A stretch of 64,000 nucleotides of DNA from Lysinibacillus composti (GCF_016908465.1 NZ_JAFBDY010000002.1:216734-280733), one strand, 5' to 3'; positions 50,871 through 60,576 are shown, counted from the first letter of the stretch. Notes: a model not told the origin generated them from the sequence alone. Made by a program: numbers and translations.

Positions 50871-53800
50871 TTACGCTAAAGCGTTTTGATTAAATTCGCG
50901 ATAGCCTTTTTGATCTTTTACTACGTTGAGTAAATTTCTATACATCTCACGTGTTTCTTCTTTTTTCGGTCGTTTCGTAAACATTTCTGAACTTCCGATT
51001 AAAACAAGTAATTCACGCGCACGAGATAGGGCAACGTTTAAACGGCGATAGTCCTTAGCAAACCCGATATCGCCATGTTTATTGTCATTATTACGAACCA
51101 TACTTAGTAAAATGACGTCCATTTCCATCCCTTGGAATTTATCGACAGAACCGGTGCGGATGTGTAAATGTTCAAGATTTAACTCTTGTACTAATTGATT
51201 AATTCGCTTCACTTGTTCAGCATAGAAGCTAATTACACCGACAGATTTCAGATCATTTTCATTAAACGAACCATCTACTTTTGCTTTTTCTGTTGCATAA
51301 TTTAGTTCGATTAACATTTCACGAATCATGGTTAATTCTGATTCATTAAATAAACTTGCGCCTTCTTTCATGCGCTCTTCAAAGAATCCTTGTCGATTTG
51401 GAATGTCATACCAAAGTAAATGTTCGTTACGTTTAACGAGATGACAATTTAATTTATGATCTCGCATTGCATCTGAATCCGTTAAACCGCAGTGTAGTGA
51501 TTCATTGCCATTTTGATAGAATGGAGCGATCGTTTGCATAATCTTTTCGTGCATTCGGTATTGAATCCCAAGCATTTTTTTGTTTGTGCTAGGTAGATTT
51601 TTATAAAGACGTTCAAATAAAGATTCTTCTAATAATTTCTCTAGCTCACGTTTTTCTTCAAATGTATCACTTTCTTTAATTACCGCTTCCAGAGTCTCTT
51701 CCAATGTTTCATCCCCAATTAGCGGTGGAAGTTGATGATGGTCACCAACAAGGACAATCTTTTTACCTTTTAGCATTGGTAATAGTAATTCTGGCGGTGT
51801 TGCTTTTGAAACTTCATCAATAATGACAACATCAAATGTCGGGTAGTTGTCCATAAATTCTTTATTGGCTGAAGCTACACAAGTTGTACCGATGACGTTC
51901 GCATTTTTCACATAAAGTTTACGAATTTCATCTAAGTCGTGTTCGCTTGCTTGTTCTAATAAGGCTTGCCATTCATTTTGTAATGTTTTCGTAATTGGCA
52001 ACATATCGATTTTTGCAGTTAGTTTTTCAATTTCTTTTTCGGTACTTGCAATTTGCTCTGTTGTTTTTTCGAGCTCGGCTTCAGGGTTTTGCTTCGTAAT
52101 TTGTTGAAGCGTCTCAGCTTTCTTTTCAAGCTGTATGCCTTGAGCATTAATTTGCTTCAGTTCTTCTGTAATCTTTTGCAGTGCCTCTTCTCCAACAGTT
52201 AACTCGGCTTTAACACGTTCCTCATCTTGCTTTTTCTTTTGGTAAGTTTCTTCTATTTTTTTGACTTTTTCTTGATCTTCCTCAAGCTTTGTAATTTTTT
52301 GCTTAAGCATATTTCGAACAGATTGAAGTTCGTTGTTCGTTGGAATGAAGCTAGTATCCCCAATGTCCTTAGTAAGTTCATCAAGTTGTTGTTGATATGA
52401 ACTCGTTGTTTCGTTGAACTGAGTTTCTTTTTCTTTTAGTGAAGTGACAACTGATTGATTAACCCCGGATTTTTGTTTGATTTGATCTTCCACTTCTTCT
52501 TTTATTTTTCGGAATACAAGAAGGGATTCGTCGACTAACGCGCGATACTTTTCTTCATATTTCGTTAAGGAGAGTTTTCGCAAGTATAATCCTTGGATTG
52601 AGCGAGTTCCATTTAATGGCGTTACTTGTTTTCTAGCAAATGCATAACTAAGTTTAGTTAAAAACTCATCAATTTCTTGAAGGGAGTAAGATTGGTTTTG
52701 TGGTAAATTTGTAAGATCCACCGTGATTCCTAATGTTTTCTTACTATATTCAATTGCTTTTTCAAGTCGCCCCGAAATATCCTTTAACGTTTTAAATTCC
52801 ACGATATTTTCATGTATTGTTTCCATGTCTGAAAATAGTCGATTCAGAACATAGCCTTTTCGAATGGAATGGGTTTCAATAAATTGTTCAATATCGTGAA
52901 TCTTTTTCATTTGATGAATTTGTTGGATGGTTGAATCGAGATTCGTCGTGGTCGCTTCAATTTGGCTTAATTGACTTTTTACGTCTTCTACTTGTTTTTT
53001 GGCAGCTAGGAAGTTTTCTTGGATCCGCGCATATTCAACAATTTTATCACTCTTCGCAATTTCCTGATTCGCGTATTGGATCTCTTCATTTATTTGTTCA
53101 ATTGAGCCTAAAGCGCTTAATTGTTCGGTCAATTCATCGAGTTCTTTTGTCAATTTTTCAAAGGATGAACGTAATTTCTCTAACGCCAATTCTGTGTGAT
53201 CGCGCTCTTTTTTTAATGGACTTAGCTGCTTTTTTAACTGAACGATTTGTTCTGTCAGTTCAGCCAGTTCGACTTTCGCTTGTTTTTTTCGTTCAATTTC
53301 TTCTTCAAGCTTTTTTTGTTTTTCTTTTAATGAAATAATTTCATCGCGACATTGCTCAATTTCAGTTTTTAGTTGATGTTCCTTTGATGCATGTTGGTTT
53401 ATTTCATTTGTAATGGCATCGTATGTTTGTGTTTTCCAATAGTTTGCTACATTTTCTTCGATGAATTTTTTGCCTTCTTCTTCAATGCTTTCCGTACGAC
53501 CATACCTTAAAATTCGTATATCTTTATTGGATAGAAGTCGACTTAGCGCATTATCTACGGCAAGGTTTGATTGAGAGGCAATTAACGTTTTTAGTCCCGC
53601 TTTTGCATTTTGGTAACAAATCTCGGAAATTACAGTTGTCTTTCCCGTTCCTGGTGGCCCTTGGATGACATATAAATCATCCGCCGCAATGGCACCAATA
53701 ACAGCTCCACGTTGATATTCGTTTAAATTATTATGAAACTCAATTTCAATATCCTTTTTAGGTTCGACAACATTCGGGTGATCTTCAAAAAGGATGTTTT

Positions 53801-54653
53801 CGAGACTTGCGTTGGCAGCTAAACCGTCCTTTAACCGTTCAAAACCATTTAAGAGTCGTTTTAGTTGAGATGTAGTTGAAGCATTGCTAAACGAGATATT
53901 TTCTGAGTGGAAGTCAAACTCATCATTACGGGCTAGCTTAACGAAGTTTGGTCTTAATTCAATTTCAATTGTTTGCAATGAACGATTTGCCTTTACAACT
54001 TCCCCAATGTCTTGTTTATAACCTTGGATTCGGGCGCTTAACCCTTTTAAGTTTTTCCATTCTTTTTCTTGAATTCCACGACATTTCATCGAAAGGATGC
54101 TGTAATCTGAGTTGAAACGAACCGAGTCAAACTGTGTTTCAATGTCATCAAAGGATGCATTTTTGTAAAGAACCTTTAAGTACCCTTCCCAGCTCGTGAT
54201 ACGTTTGTTGACATAATCGTATCGCTCTTGGGCCACGGGTAATTCAGCAATCGTTTTTATGAATTTCTCCGAATATGTATGTCCGCTAATTCTTGATGCA
54301 ACGAAACGAATTTTCATATGGGCACGGCGATTTGTTGCAACCGGGGTATGTTTCCCTTTCGTTCTGAAACTTTTTGCAACAAGACCGTTTTTCAAGTCGA
54401 AAATACAGTCCATGATGACAACGCGTTCATCAAATTTATTGGCTAATTTTTTATTTTTTTTGTTATCGAAATAGATGGTTAAATTCAGTGCATTTTGTTC
54501 AATTGATAATTTCTCTATGTATACATCAAAAGCATTTTGCAAATTAAAAAAGGCATGTTCATCTGAAAAATGCTCATTGATTGCTTGGCGAGACGTATTA
54601 GTTAAGACGATAAAACATTTAATGATTTCGCTTGGGGCAAGTTTTTGAACCAT
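50871..54653 (-). CDS. Superfamily-1 DNA/RNA helicase with a ~480-residue coiled-coil insert
   Basis: 1260 residues from ATG 54653, after AAGGAAGG. Residues 1-~300 form an unassigned domain; the helicase core is Upf1/DNA2-like: Walker A GPPGTGKTT (~333-341), motif Ia ASQSNLAVDNALSRLL, Walker B IIDEVSKATPPELL, QYRMHEKI, SVDKFQGMEMDVILLS and LNVALSRARELLVLIGS. Between Ia and Walker B lies a coiled coil of about 480 residues (~415-900; many KEL/EEI heptads), as in SMC-like or Dna2/SbcC-like proteins. It should unwind or remodel nucleic acid with a lever-like arm. It may act in repair, recombination or defence; no nuclease motif was recognised. Confidence 0.87.
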   Translation of the reverse strand: MVQKLAPSEIIKCFIVLTNTSRQAINEHFSDEHAFFNLQNAFDVYIEKLSIEQNALNLTIYFDNKKNKKLANKFDERVVIMDCIFDLKNGLVAKSFRTKGKHTPVATNRRAHMKIRFVASRISGHTYSEKFIKTIAELPVAQERYDYVNKRITSWEGYLKVLYKNASFDDIETQFDSVRFNSDYSILSMKCRGIQEKEWKNLKGLSARIQGYKQDIGEVVKANRSLQTIEIELRPNFVKLARNDEFDFHSENISFSNASTTSQLKRLLNGFERLKDGLAANASLENILFEDHPNVVEPKKDIEIEFHNNLNEYQRGAVIGAIAADDLYVIQGPPGTGKTTVISEICYQNAKAGLKTLIASQSNLAVDNALSRLLSNKDIRILRYGRTESIEEEGKKFIEENVANYWKTQTYDAITNEINQHASKEHQLKTEIEQCRDEIISLKEKQKKLEEEIERKKQAKVELAELTEQIVQLKKQLSPLKKERDHTELALEKLRSSFEKLTKELDELTEQLSALGSIEQINEEIQYANQEIAKSDKIVEYARIQENFLAAKKQVEDVKSQLSQIEATTTNLDSTIQQIHQMKKIHDIEQFIETHSIRKGYVLNRLFSDMETIHENIVEFKTLKDISGRLEKAIEYSKKTLGITVDLTNLPQNQSYSLQEIDEFLTKLSYAFARKQVTPLNGTRSIQGLYLRKLSLTKYEEKYRALVDESLLVFRKIKEEVEDQIKQKSGVNQSVVTSLKEKETQFNETTSSYQQQLDELTKDIGDTSFIPTNNELQSVRNMLKQKITKLEEDQEKVKKIEETYQKKKQDEERVKAELTVGEEALQKITEELKQINAQGIQLEKKAETLQQITKQNPEAELEKTTEQIASTEKEIEKLTAKIDMLPITKTLQNEWQALLEQASEHDLDEIRKLYVKNANVIGTTCVASANKEFMDNYPTFDVVIIDEVSKATPPELLLPMLKGKKIVLVGDHHQLPPLIGDETLEETLEAVIKESDTFEEKRELEKLLEESLFERLYKNLPSTNKKMLGIQYRMHEKIMQTIAPFYQNGNESLHCGLTDSDAMRDHKLNCHLVKRNEHLLWYDIPNRQGFFEERMKEGASLFNESELTMIREMLIELNYATEKAKVDGSFNENDLKSVGVISFYAEQVKRINQLVQELNLEHLHIRTGSVDKFQGMEMDVILLSMVRNNDNKHGDIGFAKDYRRLNVALSRARELLVLIGSSEMFTKRPKKEETREMYRNLLNVVKDQKGYREFNQNALA

Positions 54654-54984
54654 GAACACACCTTCCTTTCTTTGCTGATTTTTTTATGTTGAAATGATTT
54701 TAAATTTAAATTTTTTGTATAAGCACTGTCACCTTTAGGTCGCTATGACTGAACAGCTGTTATGGCTTGACCTGGTTAATAGCATGCGACGCGGTGTTGA
54801 CAGATTTATCGCTTTTTTATTCACAAACGTCATTATAACAAGAGATTTCGGTTAATGGTAGTTTGCGAAAAGTTGTTTCTCAATTCAAAATGATGAGAAA
54901 GTAGAATTGAAATGATATAACATGCTAAGGTAAATCGTCATAACTCGCTATAGATTTTTAGGTCTACAACGCATGAAATCACAA

Positions 54985-55011
54985 GAAAAAAATAGCAGGG
55001 AGATCCCTGCT
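54985..55011 (-). terminator. Terminator of the thioesterase gene
   Basis: TAGCAGGGA / TCCCTGCTA stem; on the minus strand a 7-T tail follows. The rest of 54660-55069 has no gene that I can see. Confidence 0.85.
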
Positions 55012-55069
55012 ACGCTGCAGAACTTTATGTACATCGCTTTTCCTTAAGTTGTTGATGTCTAAGCCATTG

Positions 55070-55495
55070 TTATTGTTGTGAACGGGCGATTTCTTTATAC
55101 TTTGCATCCCATGCTGGGTCCGCTTTCACTAGTGGAAATGGTCGTAAGTTTTCTCGTTTTACTAATGTATTAAGGGTTGTTCCCGTTGCTGCAATGGAAC
55201 CATCTTCGTGTAAAATTTCATAGCCATATGTAGTGCGAAGCTTGTCATGGGATTCAACCCATGTTCGAACGGTCGCAACTTGTCCATAGCGCATCGCTTT
55301 TTTATATTGAACTGTTAAATCTAAAACCGGAGATATGTATCCTTGTTCTTCTAGTTTTGCATAATCGAATCCTAAGTCGTGAATCAGTTGCGTTCTCCCG
55401 ATTTCCATCCAAATTAAATAATTGGCATGGTACACAACGCCCATTTGATCAGTCTCAGCATATCGAATTTCAATTTGTTTTTCACTTACAAACAT
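55070..55495 (-). CDS. Acyl-CoA thioesterase, YbgC/FadM type
   Basis: 141 residues. Hotdog-fold 4HBT protein with the signature IEIRYAETDQMGVVYHANYLIWMEIGRTQLI (catalytic Asp in AETDQMG). It hydrolyses acyl-CoA to free acid and CoA; YneP of B. subtilis is the likely counterpart. AGAGGTG precedes its ATG. No membrane segment or operon partner. Confidence 0.88.
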   Translation of the reverse strand: MFVSEKQIEIRYAETDQMGVVYHANYLIWMEIGRTQLIHDLGFDYAKLEEQGYISPVLDLTVQYKKAMRYGQVATVRTWVESHDKLRTTYGYEILHEDGSIAATGTTLNTLVKRENLRPFPLVKADPAWDAKYKEIARSQQ

Positions 55496-55687
55496 GTGAT
55501 CACCTCTAGAAATATTATACCGTATTGTACTGGTGGTGCAATGAATTGATATTTTTCGTTTAATTCAAAATCAATCTTGAGATATAACAATTCATTATAT
55601 GGTCATAATAAAAATGAAAAGTAAATAGCATTTGTTAGTAATTTATGGTAGCATTAGAATTCGATTAACATGAAGGACGTGAACTAT

Positions 55688-56059
55688 TTGATAAAAATTG
55701 AATTACCAAAACCTGATCTTGTCATTTATCAACGCGAGCAAAAATTAAAAGAAGGCGATGTACCAATTACTCCTTATCACGGGTTTATTGATTTCCATAA
55801 AATCACTCGTGAAAAAGGTGGAATCTTCTTTTTCTATAATAAAGCGAATGAATTATTATTCGTAGGGAAAGCAAGAAAGATACGTCAACGCATTAAGAAG
55901 CATTTTGAAGATAATGTTTCACCAATGAAAACTCATCGCGATGAAATTTATAAAATTGAAGTGTATGAAATTGAAGACCCTATGGAACGTGAAATTTATG
56001 AAACGTATGCCATTAATACACTGAGAGCAAAATATAATATCGATAAGGTATTTTATTAA
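55688..56059 (+). CDS. GIY-YIG-like nuclease-domain protein
   Basis: About 123 residues if translation starts at TTG 55688 (10 bases after AAGGA); an ATG at 55670 is in frame but lacks a binding site. Central GIY-YIG-type core: GGIFFFYNKANELLFVGKARKIRQRIKKHF, then DPMEREIYETYAINTLRAKYN. The expected tyrosines (GIY, YIG) are replaced by Phe (GIFFFY, FVG), so catalysis is doubtful, though the Arg and Glu of the fold are present. Possibly a nucleic-acid-binding repair accessory. Strong terminator downstream. Confidence 0.75.
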   Translation: MIKIELPKPDLVIYQREQKLKEGDVPITPYHGFIDFHKITREKGGIFFFYNKANELLFVGKARKIRQRIKKHFEDNVSPMKTHRDEIYKIEVYEIEDPMEREIYETYAINTLRAKYNIDKVFY

Positions 56060-56076
56060 ATCGTTTAGATAATGGG

Positions 56077-56116
56077 GTTACCTCAAAAGTTGAAAATTTT
56101 GAGGTAGCTTTTTTTC
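56077..56116 (+). terminator. Rho-independent terminator
   Basis: TACCTCAAAA / TTTTGAGGTA 10-bp stem followed by CTTTTTTT. Confidence 0.9.
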
Positions 56117-56182
56117 ATTTAATTGAAATTCACACTAGCCGTTTCTCTTCATCTCATTAACGATTTGCAATTCCTCTTGCCA

Positions 56183-56722
56183 TTAAAGTTCACTACTCAT
56201 TAGTTTTCTCTGACTTTCCAACTGCAAAAGCTTTGTTTTCATTTCAAGTCCGCCTCGGTAGCCTGTTAATGTTCCATTCTTCCCTACTACGCGATGACAC
56301 GGGACGGTAATTAAAACTGGATTCGCTCCAATAGCAGCGCCTACAGCACGAACAGCTGTTGGTTTGTTTATAGAATTTGCAATGTCCGAATAGGTCTTTT
56401 TCTCACCATAAGGAATTTCACAGAGTGCATTCCAAACGGCAAGCTGAAAGTCTGTACCATTATAATCAAAAGGAATCGTAAACTTTTGCCGTTTTCCTTC
56501 AAGATACTGGGTGATTTCAATGGCAAAAGGTTCAAGCTTTTCATGATCTTCAATAAGAGGACTCCCCGGAAAGCGTTTTTTCGCCCATTCAGTCAATTCC
56601 TCGAATGGTTTGTCCTGTGAACCAACAAACACAAGCCCCTTAACTGTTGATGCGATATAAAAACACCAATCTCTATATTTTAACAAAGACCAAAATAGTG
56701 TAGGTTTATTCTTTTGCTCCAT
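56183..56722 (-). CDS. ogt: Methylated-DNA--protein-cysteine methyltransferase
   Basis: 179 residues. DNA-repair suicide enzyme: acceptor motif PCHRV (Cys142), arginine-finger helix PTAVRAVGAAIGANP, and GTLTGYRGGLEMKTKLLQLE. It repairs O6-alkylguanine. The N-terminal Ogt ribonuclease-like domain is present; no Ada regulatory domain. ATG 56722 follows GGAGG. Monocistronic. Confidence 0.93.
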   Translation of the reverse strand: MEQKNKPTLFWSLLKYRDWCFYIASTVKGLVFVGSQDKPFEELTEWAKKRFPGSPLIEDHEKLEPFAIEITQYLEGKRQKFTIPFDYNGTDFQLAVWNALCEIPYGEKKTYSDIANSINKPTAVRAVGAAIGANPVLITVPCHRVVGKNGTLTGYRGGLEMKTKLLQLESQRKLMSSEL

Positions 56723-56935
56723 ATTTTACCTCCGTTTACTTAGGTGACCAAAATCATATCAACACGGTCCGTCATAACTTTATTAATTCCCTTCATTATA
56801 CACTCTAACAATCCAAAACAGCTGTTGAAAGAAATGAATTAGATAAAGTTAAAAACCTCATTTTTAAACGAACAGCAAAGTAAATCAATAAAATTATTAT
56901 GTAATCTAGAATATAAGCCTGTTCTTTACGAAAGA

Positions 56936-56973
56936 AAATCGACCGATAATATTCCATTAACGGTCGATTTGTG
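56936..56973 (-). terminator. Terminator of the 57.0-57.6 kb gene
   Basis: AAATCGACCG / CGGTCGATTT perfect 10-bp stem; T-run on the minus strand. Confidence 0.9.
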
Positions 56974-57008
56974 AGATTAGCATAATTTAATGGATTTTTT
57001 CGAAGTTA

Positions 57009-57587
57009 TTAAAACCCAATCATCGTCCCAATATGCTTCATATCATTTAGAATGTGTTCTCTATTGCGCATCACGTCGTTAAACCACATTTCAATCGGTT
57101 TCAACATTTGTTCTTCTGGTTGTTCTTTTTTGTGTAAAACATGAACTAAGTAATTAATGATTTTTGTGCGATCTTGATAAAACTTAACGCGTTGATGAAA
57201 ATCACGATTTACTTCTACGTTAAAAATTTCACCTAATCGGATTATTCCGGCATTCACTTGTTGTTCTGCAAAAAGCGAGGATCCAACAATGGCTAGCTTT
57301 TGATTAAATGACATCGGCAACTGTCTGAAATATGTAGACATTAGTTCTTCTGTATGACCCGTAATCGATTGAAGAAGTTGCAATTGTTCCGTAGTTAAAC
57401 TTTTCGTCTCTTCAAAAACTGGAATAATGGCATAAATTTGATCTAAATAATCTTTTACTTTATGAAAACGCTCTGAGCTAGAAGGTTCTCCCACTTTTAC
57501 TAAGACTTCTTCCATTACATAGAGCCGTTGTAGGTAGCCAGTTAATAAAATAATTCCATTATATTGTTTGGAAGCGTTCGTAGTCAT
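57009..57587 (-). CDS. Hypothetical 192-residue helical protein
   Basis: Start ATG 57587, nine bases after AAAGGGGG (TTG 57593 is six bases nearer). All-helical, with charged stretches (VEVNRDFHQRVKFYQDRTKI, WFNDVMRNREHILNDMKHI) and no signal or membrane segment. It may be a four-helix-bundle protein. I do not recognise the family. It stands alone between ogt and panF on the same strand. Confidence 0.65.
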   Translation of the reverse strand: MTTNASKQYNGIILLTGYLQRLYVMEEVLVKVGEPSSSERFHKVKDYLDQIYAIIPVFEETKSLTTEQLQLLQSITGHTEELMSTYFRQLPMSFNQKLAIVGSSLFAEQQVNAGIIRLGEIFNVEVNRDFHQRVKFYQDRTKIINYLVHVLHKKEQPEEQMLKPIEMWFNDVMRNREHILNDMKHIGTMIGF

Positions 57588-57671
57588 ATACAATGACCCC
57601 CTTTCTTCTATTGTAAACGGTCAACCCTGAAACGAATAGTAAATTATTCTTAGAAGTGACGTTTCCTTCCA

Positions 57672-59114
57672 CTAAAATATATGTGGCTTTGTTTTATGCT
57701 GCGTCGCAAGGCTGACGACTACAAAGACAACCAATGATACCATGATTGGAAGTGTCACCGTATGCATGCCAAACACATGGGGCGATAAACGGTCAATTGA
57801 AATATATAAGGTTAACCCTACGACCATTGATGAAATGGACCCATATTTATTGGCTTTTTTCCAATATAGGCCGAATACTACTGACCATAAAAATGCTGAT
57901 TCCAAACCACCGAATGCGAATAAATTTAGCCAAATTAAAAACTCAGGTGGTTTTAACGCAAAGAATACTACGGCAAGTCCAATTATGGTCGTTACCCAGA
58001 AGCTTCTCGTTTTAATTTGGTGATCTGTAGCCTGTGGATTAACAAAGTTTAAGTATAAATCCTTCACAACGGTTGAACTTACTAACATTAATAATGCGTT
58101 TACGGTAGACATAATTGCCGCCATTGGTGCTGCTAGTACAATACCAGCTAAAATTGGTGGTAATACTTCTAACGTTAGAGTCGGCATCACCTTATCCCCG
58201 ATTTCAATACCAGGAACTACTGGTCGAGCCAATACACCGATTAAATGCATGCCAAACATAATCGTACCAATTCCGATTGTGCCGATAATAATTGCACGGT
58301 GTAAGCTATTTGAATCTTTATAGCTCATCGCACGAACTGCAATTTGTGGTAGTCCAATCACACCAAGTCCAATTAAAATCCAAAACGTTGATACATATAA
58401 AGGTGTTAAGGAACCGTCTGATCCAAAAGGTGATAAAAATTCCGGATTTTCTTGCATTAAAGAATTCATAATATTATCCATGCCACCACCAGCAATGATG
58501 GTTGCAACTAATAAAATCACGGTCCCAATTATCATAATGGAGCCTTGCAATGCATCAGTTAAAGCTACCGCTCGGAAACCACCTATGATCACGTAGACAA
58601 GAACTGTGATGGCAAAAATAAGAAGTGCAACTGTGTAATTTAACCCTGTTAATGATTCAATTAAACGAGCACCCCCAACCCATTGTGCTGTCATAGAAGC
58701 AAATAGAAAGACAATAATACTAATAGCCGAAAGAACGATGACAACGTTGCTATCGTATCGCTTTTTAAGAAAATCAATGAGTGTTATGGCTTCATATCGT
58801 CTAGAAATAATCGCAAATTTCTTACCTAGTATCATTAAGACGAAATATCCTGCAGGTAACTGGGCCATTGCTAGTAGCACCCAACCAAGCCCCATATTAT
58901 AGGCTACCCCAGGACCACCAATGAAACTAGAGGCACTTCCATAAGTGGCCATCATCGTCATGGCAAGTAAAAAGCCACCCATTTCTCGTCCGCCCAAGAA
59001 ATATTCTTGTAAAAATGAATTCGATAAACGAACTTGTTTATTCGCCCAAAAGCCAATTCCAAAAATAATAATTAAAAAGATGACTAAAGGAATAATAACC
59101 GACCAATGAATCAT
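57672..59114 (-). CDS. panF: Sodium/pantothenate symporter
   Basis: 480 residues, 13 predicted membrane helices of the sodium:solute symporter fold: YFLGGREMGGFLLAMTMMATYGSASSFIGGPG, SMTAQWVGGARLIESLTG, GLPQIAVRAMSYKDS, MAAIMSTVNALLMLVSSTVVKDLY. PanF imports pantothenate, precursor of CoA, with Na+. The ATG overlaps the stop of the yhdT-type gene by 4 bp, the same pairing as yhdT-panF in E. coli. Confidence 0.93.
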   Translation of the reverse strand: MIHWSVIIPLVIFLIIIFGIGFWANKQVRLSNSFLQEYFLGGREMGGFLLAMTMMATYGSASSFIGGPGVAYNMGLGWVLLAMAQLPAGYFVLMILGKKFAIISRRYEAITLIDFLKKRYDSNVVIVLSAISIIVFLFASMTAQWVGGARLIESLTGLNYTVALLIFAITVLVYVIIGGFRAVALTDALQGSIMIIGTVILLVATIIAGGGMDNIMNSLMQENPEFLSPFGSDGSLTPLYVSTFWILIGLGVIGLPQIAVRAMSYKDSNSLHRAIIIGTIGIGTIMFGMHLIGVLARPVVPGIEIGDKVMPTLTLEVLPPILAGIVLAAPMAAIMSTVNALLMLVSSTVVKDLYLNFVNPQATDHQIKTRSFWVTTIIGLAVVFFALKPPEFLIWLNLFAFGGLESAFLWSVVFGLYWKKANKYGSISSMVVGLTLYISIDRLSPHVFGMHTVTLPIMVSLVVFVVVSLATQHKTKPHIF

Positions 59115-59374
59115 TGCTTGTCCTCCTCTTCATCAAAAGGGATCTCTTTGAAGAAGATTTTTATCGAAATCCAAATGAGGATAATCATAAAAATAGTACC
59201 AGCAATACAGCTATAAAAGAACCATGCAGGAAATCCGAACACAAATTCGTACTCTGAAGGGTTACCAGAACCTAAGCCATATGCAAATCCATACCAAATC
59301 GCAAAATTGATGATCACGAGTGCGACCCCGATGAAAGCTTCACGATTTGCTATTTTAAAGCGTTTATCTTGCAA
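59111..59374 (-). CDS. yhdT: DUF997 (YhdT-like) membrane protein
   Basis: 87 residues with two membrane helices (~14-33 and ~48-70), start MQDKRFKIANREAFIGVALVIINFAIW. YhdT-type proteins are small partners of PanF transporters; gene order and the 4-bp overlap with panF support the call. Function, perhaps PanF stability or activity, is not established. The 310 bp upstream (59375-59683) hold divergent promoter regions only. Confidence 0.88.
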   Translation of the reverse strand: MQDKRFKIANREAFIGVALVIINFAIWYGFAYGLGSGNPSEYEFVFGFPAWFFYSCIAGTIFMIILIWISIKIFFKEIPFDEEEDKQ

Positions 59375-59683
59375 ATGTAACTTCCCCTTTCTGTTGTCAA
59401 TTATTGTAGAAAATAATACTATAATAGTTTACTTTTTCTATTTAAAAATTGGAAGGTGTTCTTTCATTTTCTCAACTTAGAATATAGATGGAAGAAAAGA
59501 AAATTACTAGTAAATCCTCTACTTTCTAATCAGTATTGAACTCCTAATATTATTCATAATAAATTATAGTCGAAAAAGCATTATTATTGAGGAATTAATG
59601 CTTTTATTTTAAACGCTTTCAATATTTTGTTATACTTATAGAGACATCACAAAATTGTGATATTTTAGGATTGGAGGATAAAA

Positions 59684-60157
59684 ATGAAGAAACTTTCAGC
59701 ACTTTCAGCAATATTATTAGCCTTCACTTTAGTGTTCTCAAGTGTAGGGTCTGTCATACTTTTTGACGGAGATCAAACAGCAGAAGCGAAATCTTATAAG
59801 TCGGGTAAAAAAAGCTTTAACAGTAACAATAGTGGTTCAAATAATATCCAAAATAATGATGGAACAGGGACATCTTCTGTTAATAAAGCTACGATAAATA
59901 ATAATAAAACGACTGGTACAACGGCTACGAATAAAGGTGGATTCTTTGGCGGTGGCTTAATGAGGGGTCTATTTATTGGTGGTTTAGCTGGTTTACTTTT
60001 CGGAAGTCTTTTCTCAGATATGGGGTTAATCGGAAACTTGTTAGGCTTTTTAATTAACGCAGCAGCAATTGTCTTTATTGTCTTCATTTGTATAAAAATT
60101 TATCAAATGATGAAGCGTAAAAAGGATAAAGAGGTATCTGACAGTTGGAAAAATTAA
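59684..60157 (+). CDS. Exported Tim44-like/Gly-rich membrane protein
   Basis: 157 residues. Signal peptide-like start (MKKLSALSAILLAFTLVFSSVGSVIL), a S/N/T-rich stretch (~35-85), a Gly-rich hydrophobic segment FFGGGLMRGLFIGGLAGLLFGSLF and a membrane helix ~115-140, with a basic end KRKKDKEV. The layout fits a TIM44-like protein of Gram-positives. TTGGAGG precedes the ATG. The yxcD-type gene overlaps its 3' end, so the two form an operon. Confidence 0.75.
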   Translation: MKKLSALSAILLAFTLVFSSVGSVILFDGDQTAEAKSYKSGKKSFNSNNSGSNNIQNNDGTGTSSVNKATINNNKTTGTTATNKGGFFGGGLMRGLFIGGLAGLLFGSLFSDMGLIGNLLGFLINAAAIVFIVFICIKIYQMMKRKKDKEVSDSWKN

Positions 60158-60435
60158 TACTTAACGAACAAGAAGTGATTAATGCATTATGCTTATTCCA
60201 TGCTCGTTTTAAAAATGTACAACCTTCTGATGTAGAAGTTGAACTCGCCTATGACGACGTAGCTGGATTTACAGCAGAAGCCTATTTAAATGGGCAAATG
60301 GAATATTATAATACTGTTAATTTAATTACGGCGATCCGTTTATATTTAGAAGAACAATTAAATCGTGATTCGATGTCCGCTCGAATTGTGCTAGACCTTC
60401 ACGATGAAGAAGGAATTATTGCAAGAATTGATTAG
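60145..60435 (+). CDS. yxcD: YxcD-like (DUF2653) protein
   Basis: 96 residues from TTG 60145, eight bases after AAAGAGGT and overlapping the preceding gene by 13 bp. The YxcD pattern is MEKLILNEQEVINALCLFHARF, VELAYDDVAGFTAEAYLNG and AIRLYLEEQLNRD. Cytosolic; function unknown in the family. Translational coupling to the Tim44-like gene is likely. Confidence 0.8.
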   Translation: MEKLILNEQEVINALCLFHARFKNVQPSDVEVELAYDDVAGFTAEAYLNGQMEYYNTVNLITAIRLYLEEQLNRDSMSARIVLDLHDEEGIIARID

Positions 60436-60457
60436 TAATTAGAAATACGGAGAACGT

Positions 60458-60562
60458 TTGTTTAGATCTCGTCAGCAAAAGCGCTATACGCGCGTTCCTC
60501 AACAACTTATAGAAGAGCTAACCTGTTCGGAGCTAGACAATAAAAAGTACAATCTTTTATAG
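60458..60562 (+). CDS. Possible 34-residue protein after yxcD
   Basis: A short frame from TTG 60458, with CGGAG five bases upstream: MFRSRQQKRYTRVP..., ending NKKYNLL before TAG 60560-60562. It has good binding-site spacing and a composition like coding DNA (basic start, acidic centre). Its stop falls in the terminator stem at 60541-60576. Evidence is limited to this; could be chance. Confidence 0.4.
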   Translation: MFRSRQQKRYTRVPQQLIEELTCSELDNKKYNLL

Positions 60563-60576
60563 ATTGTACTTTTTTA
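60541..60576. terminator. Bidirectional terminator
   Basis: AAAAAGTACAATCT / AGATTGTACTTTTT perfect stem between convergent genes. Confidence 0.93.
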
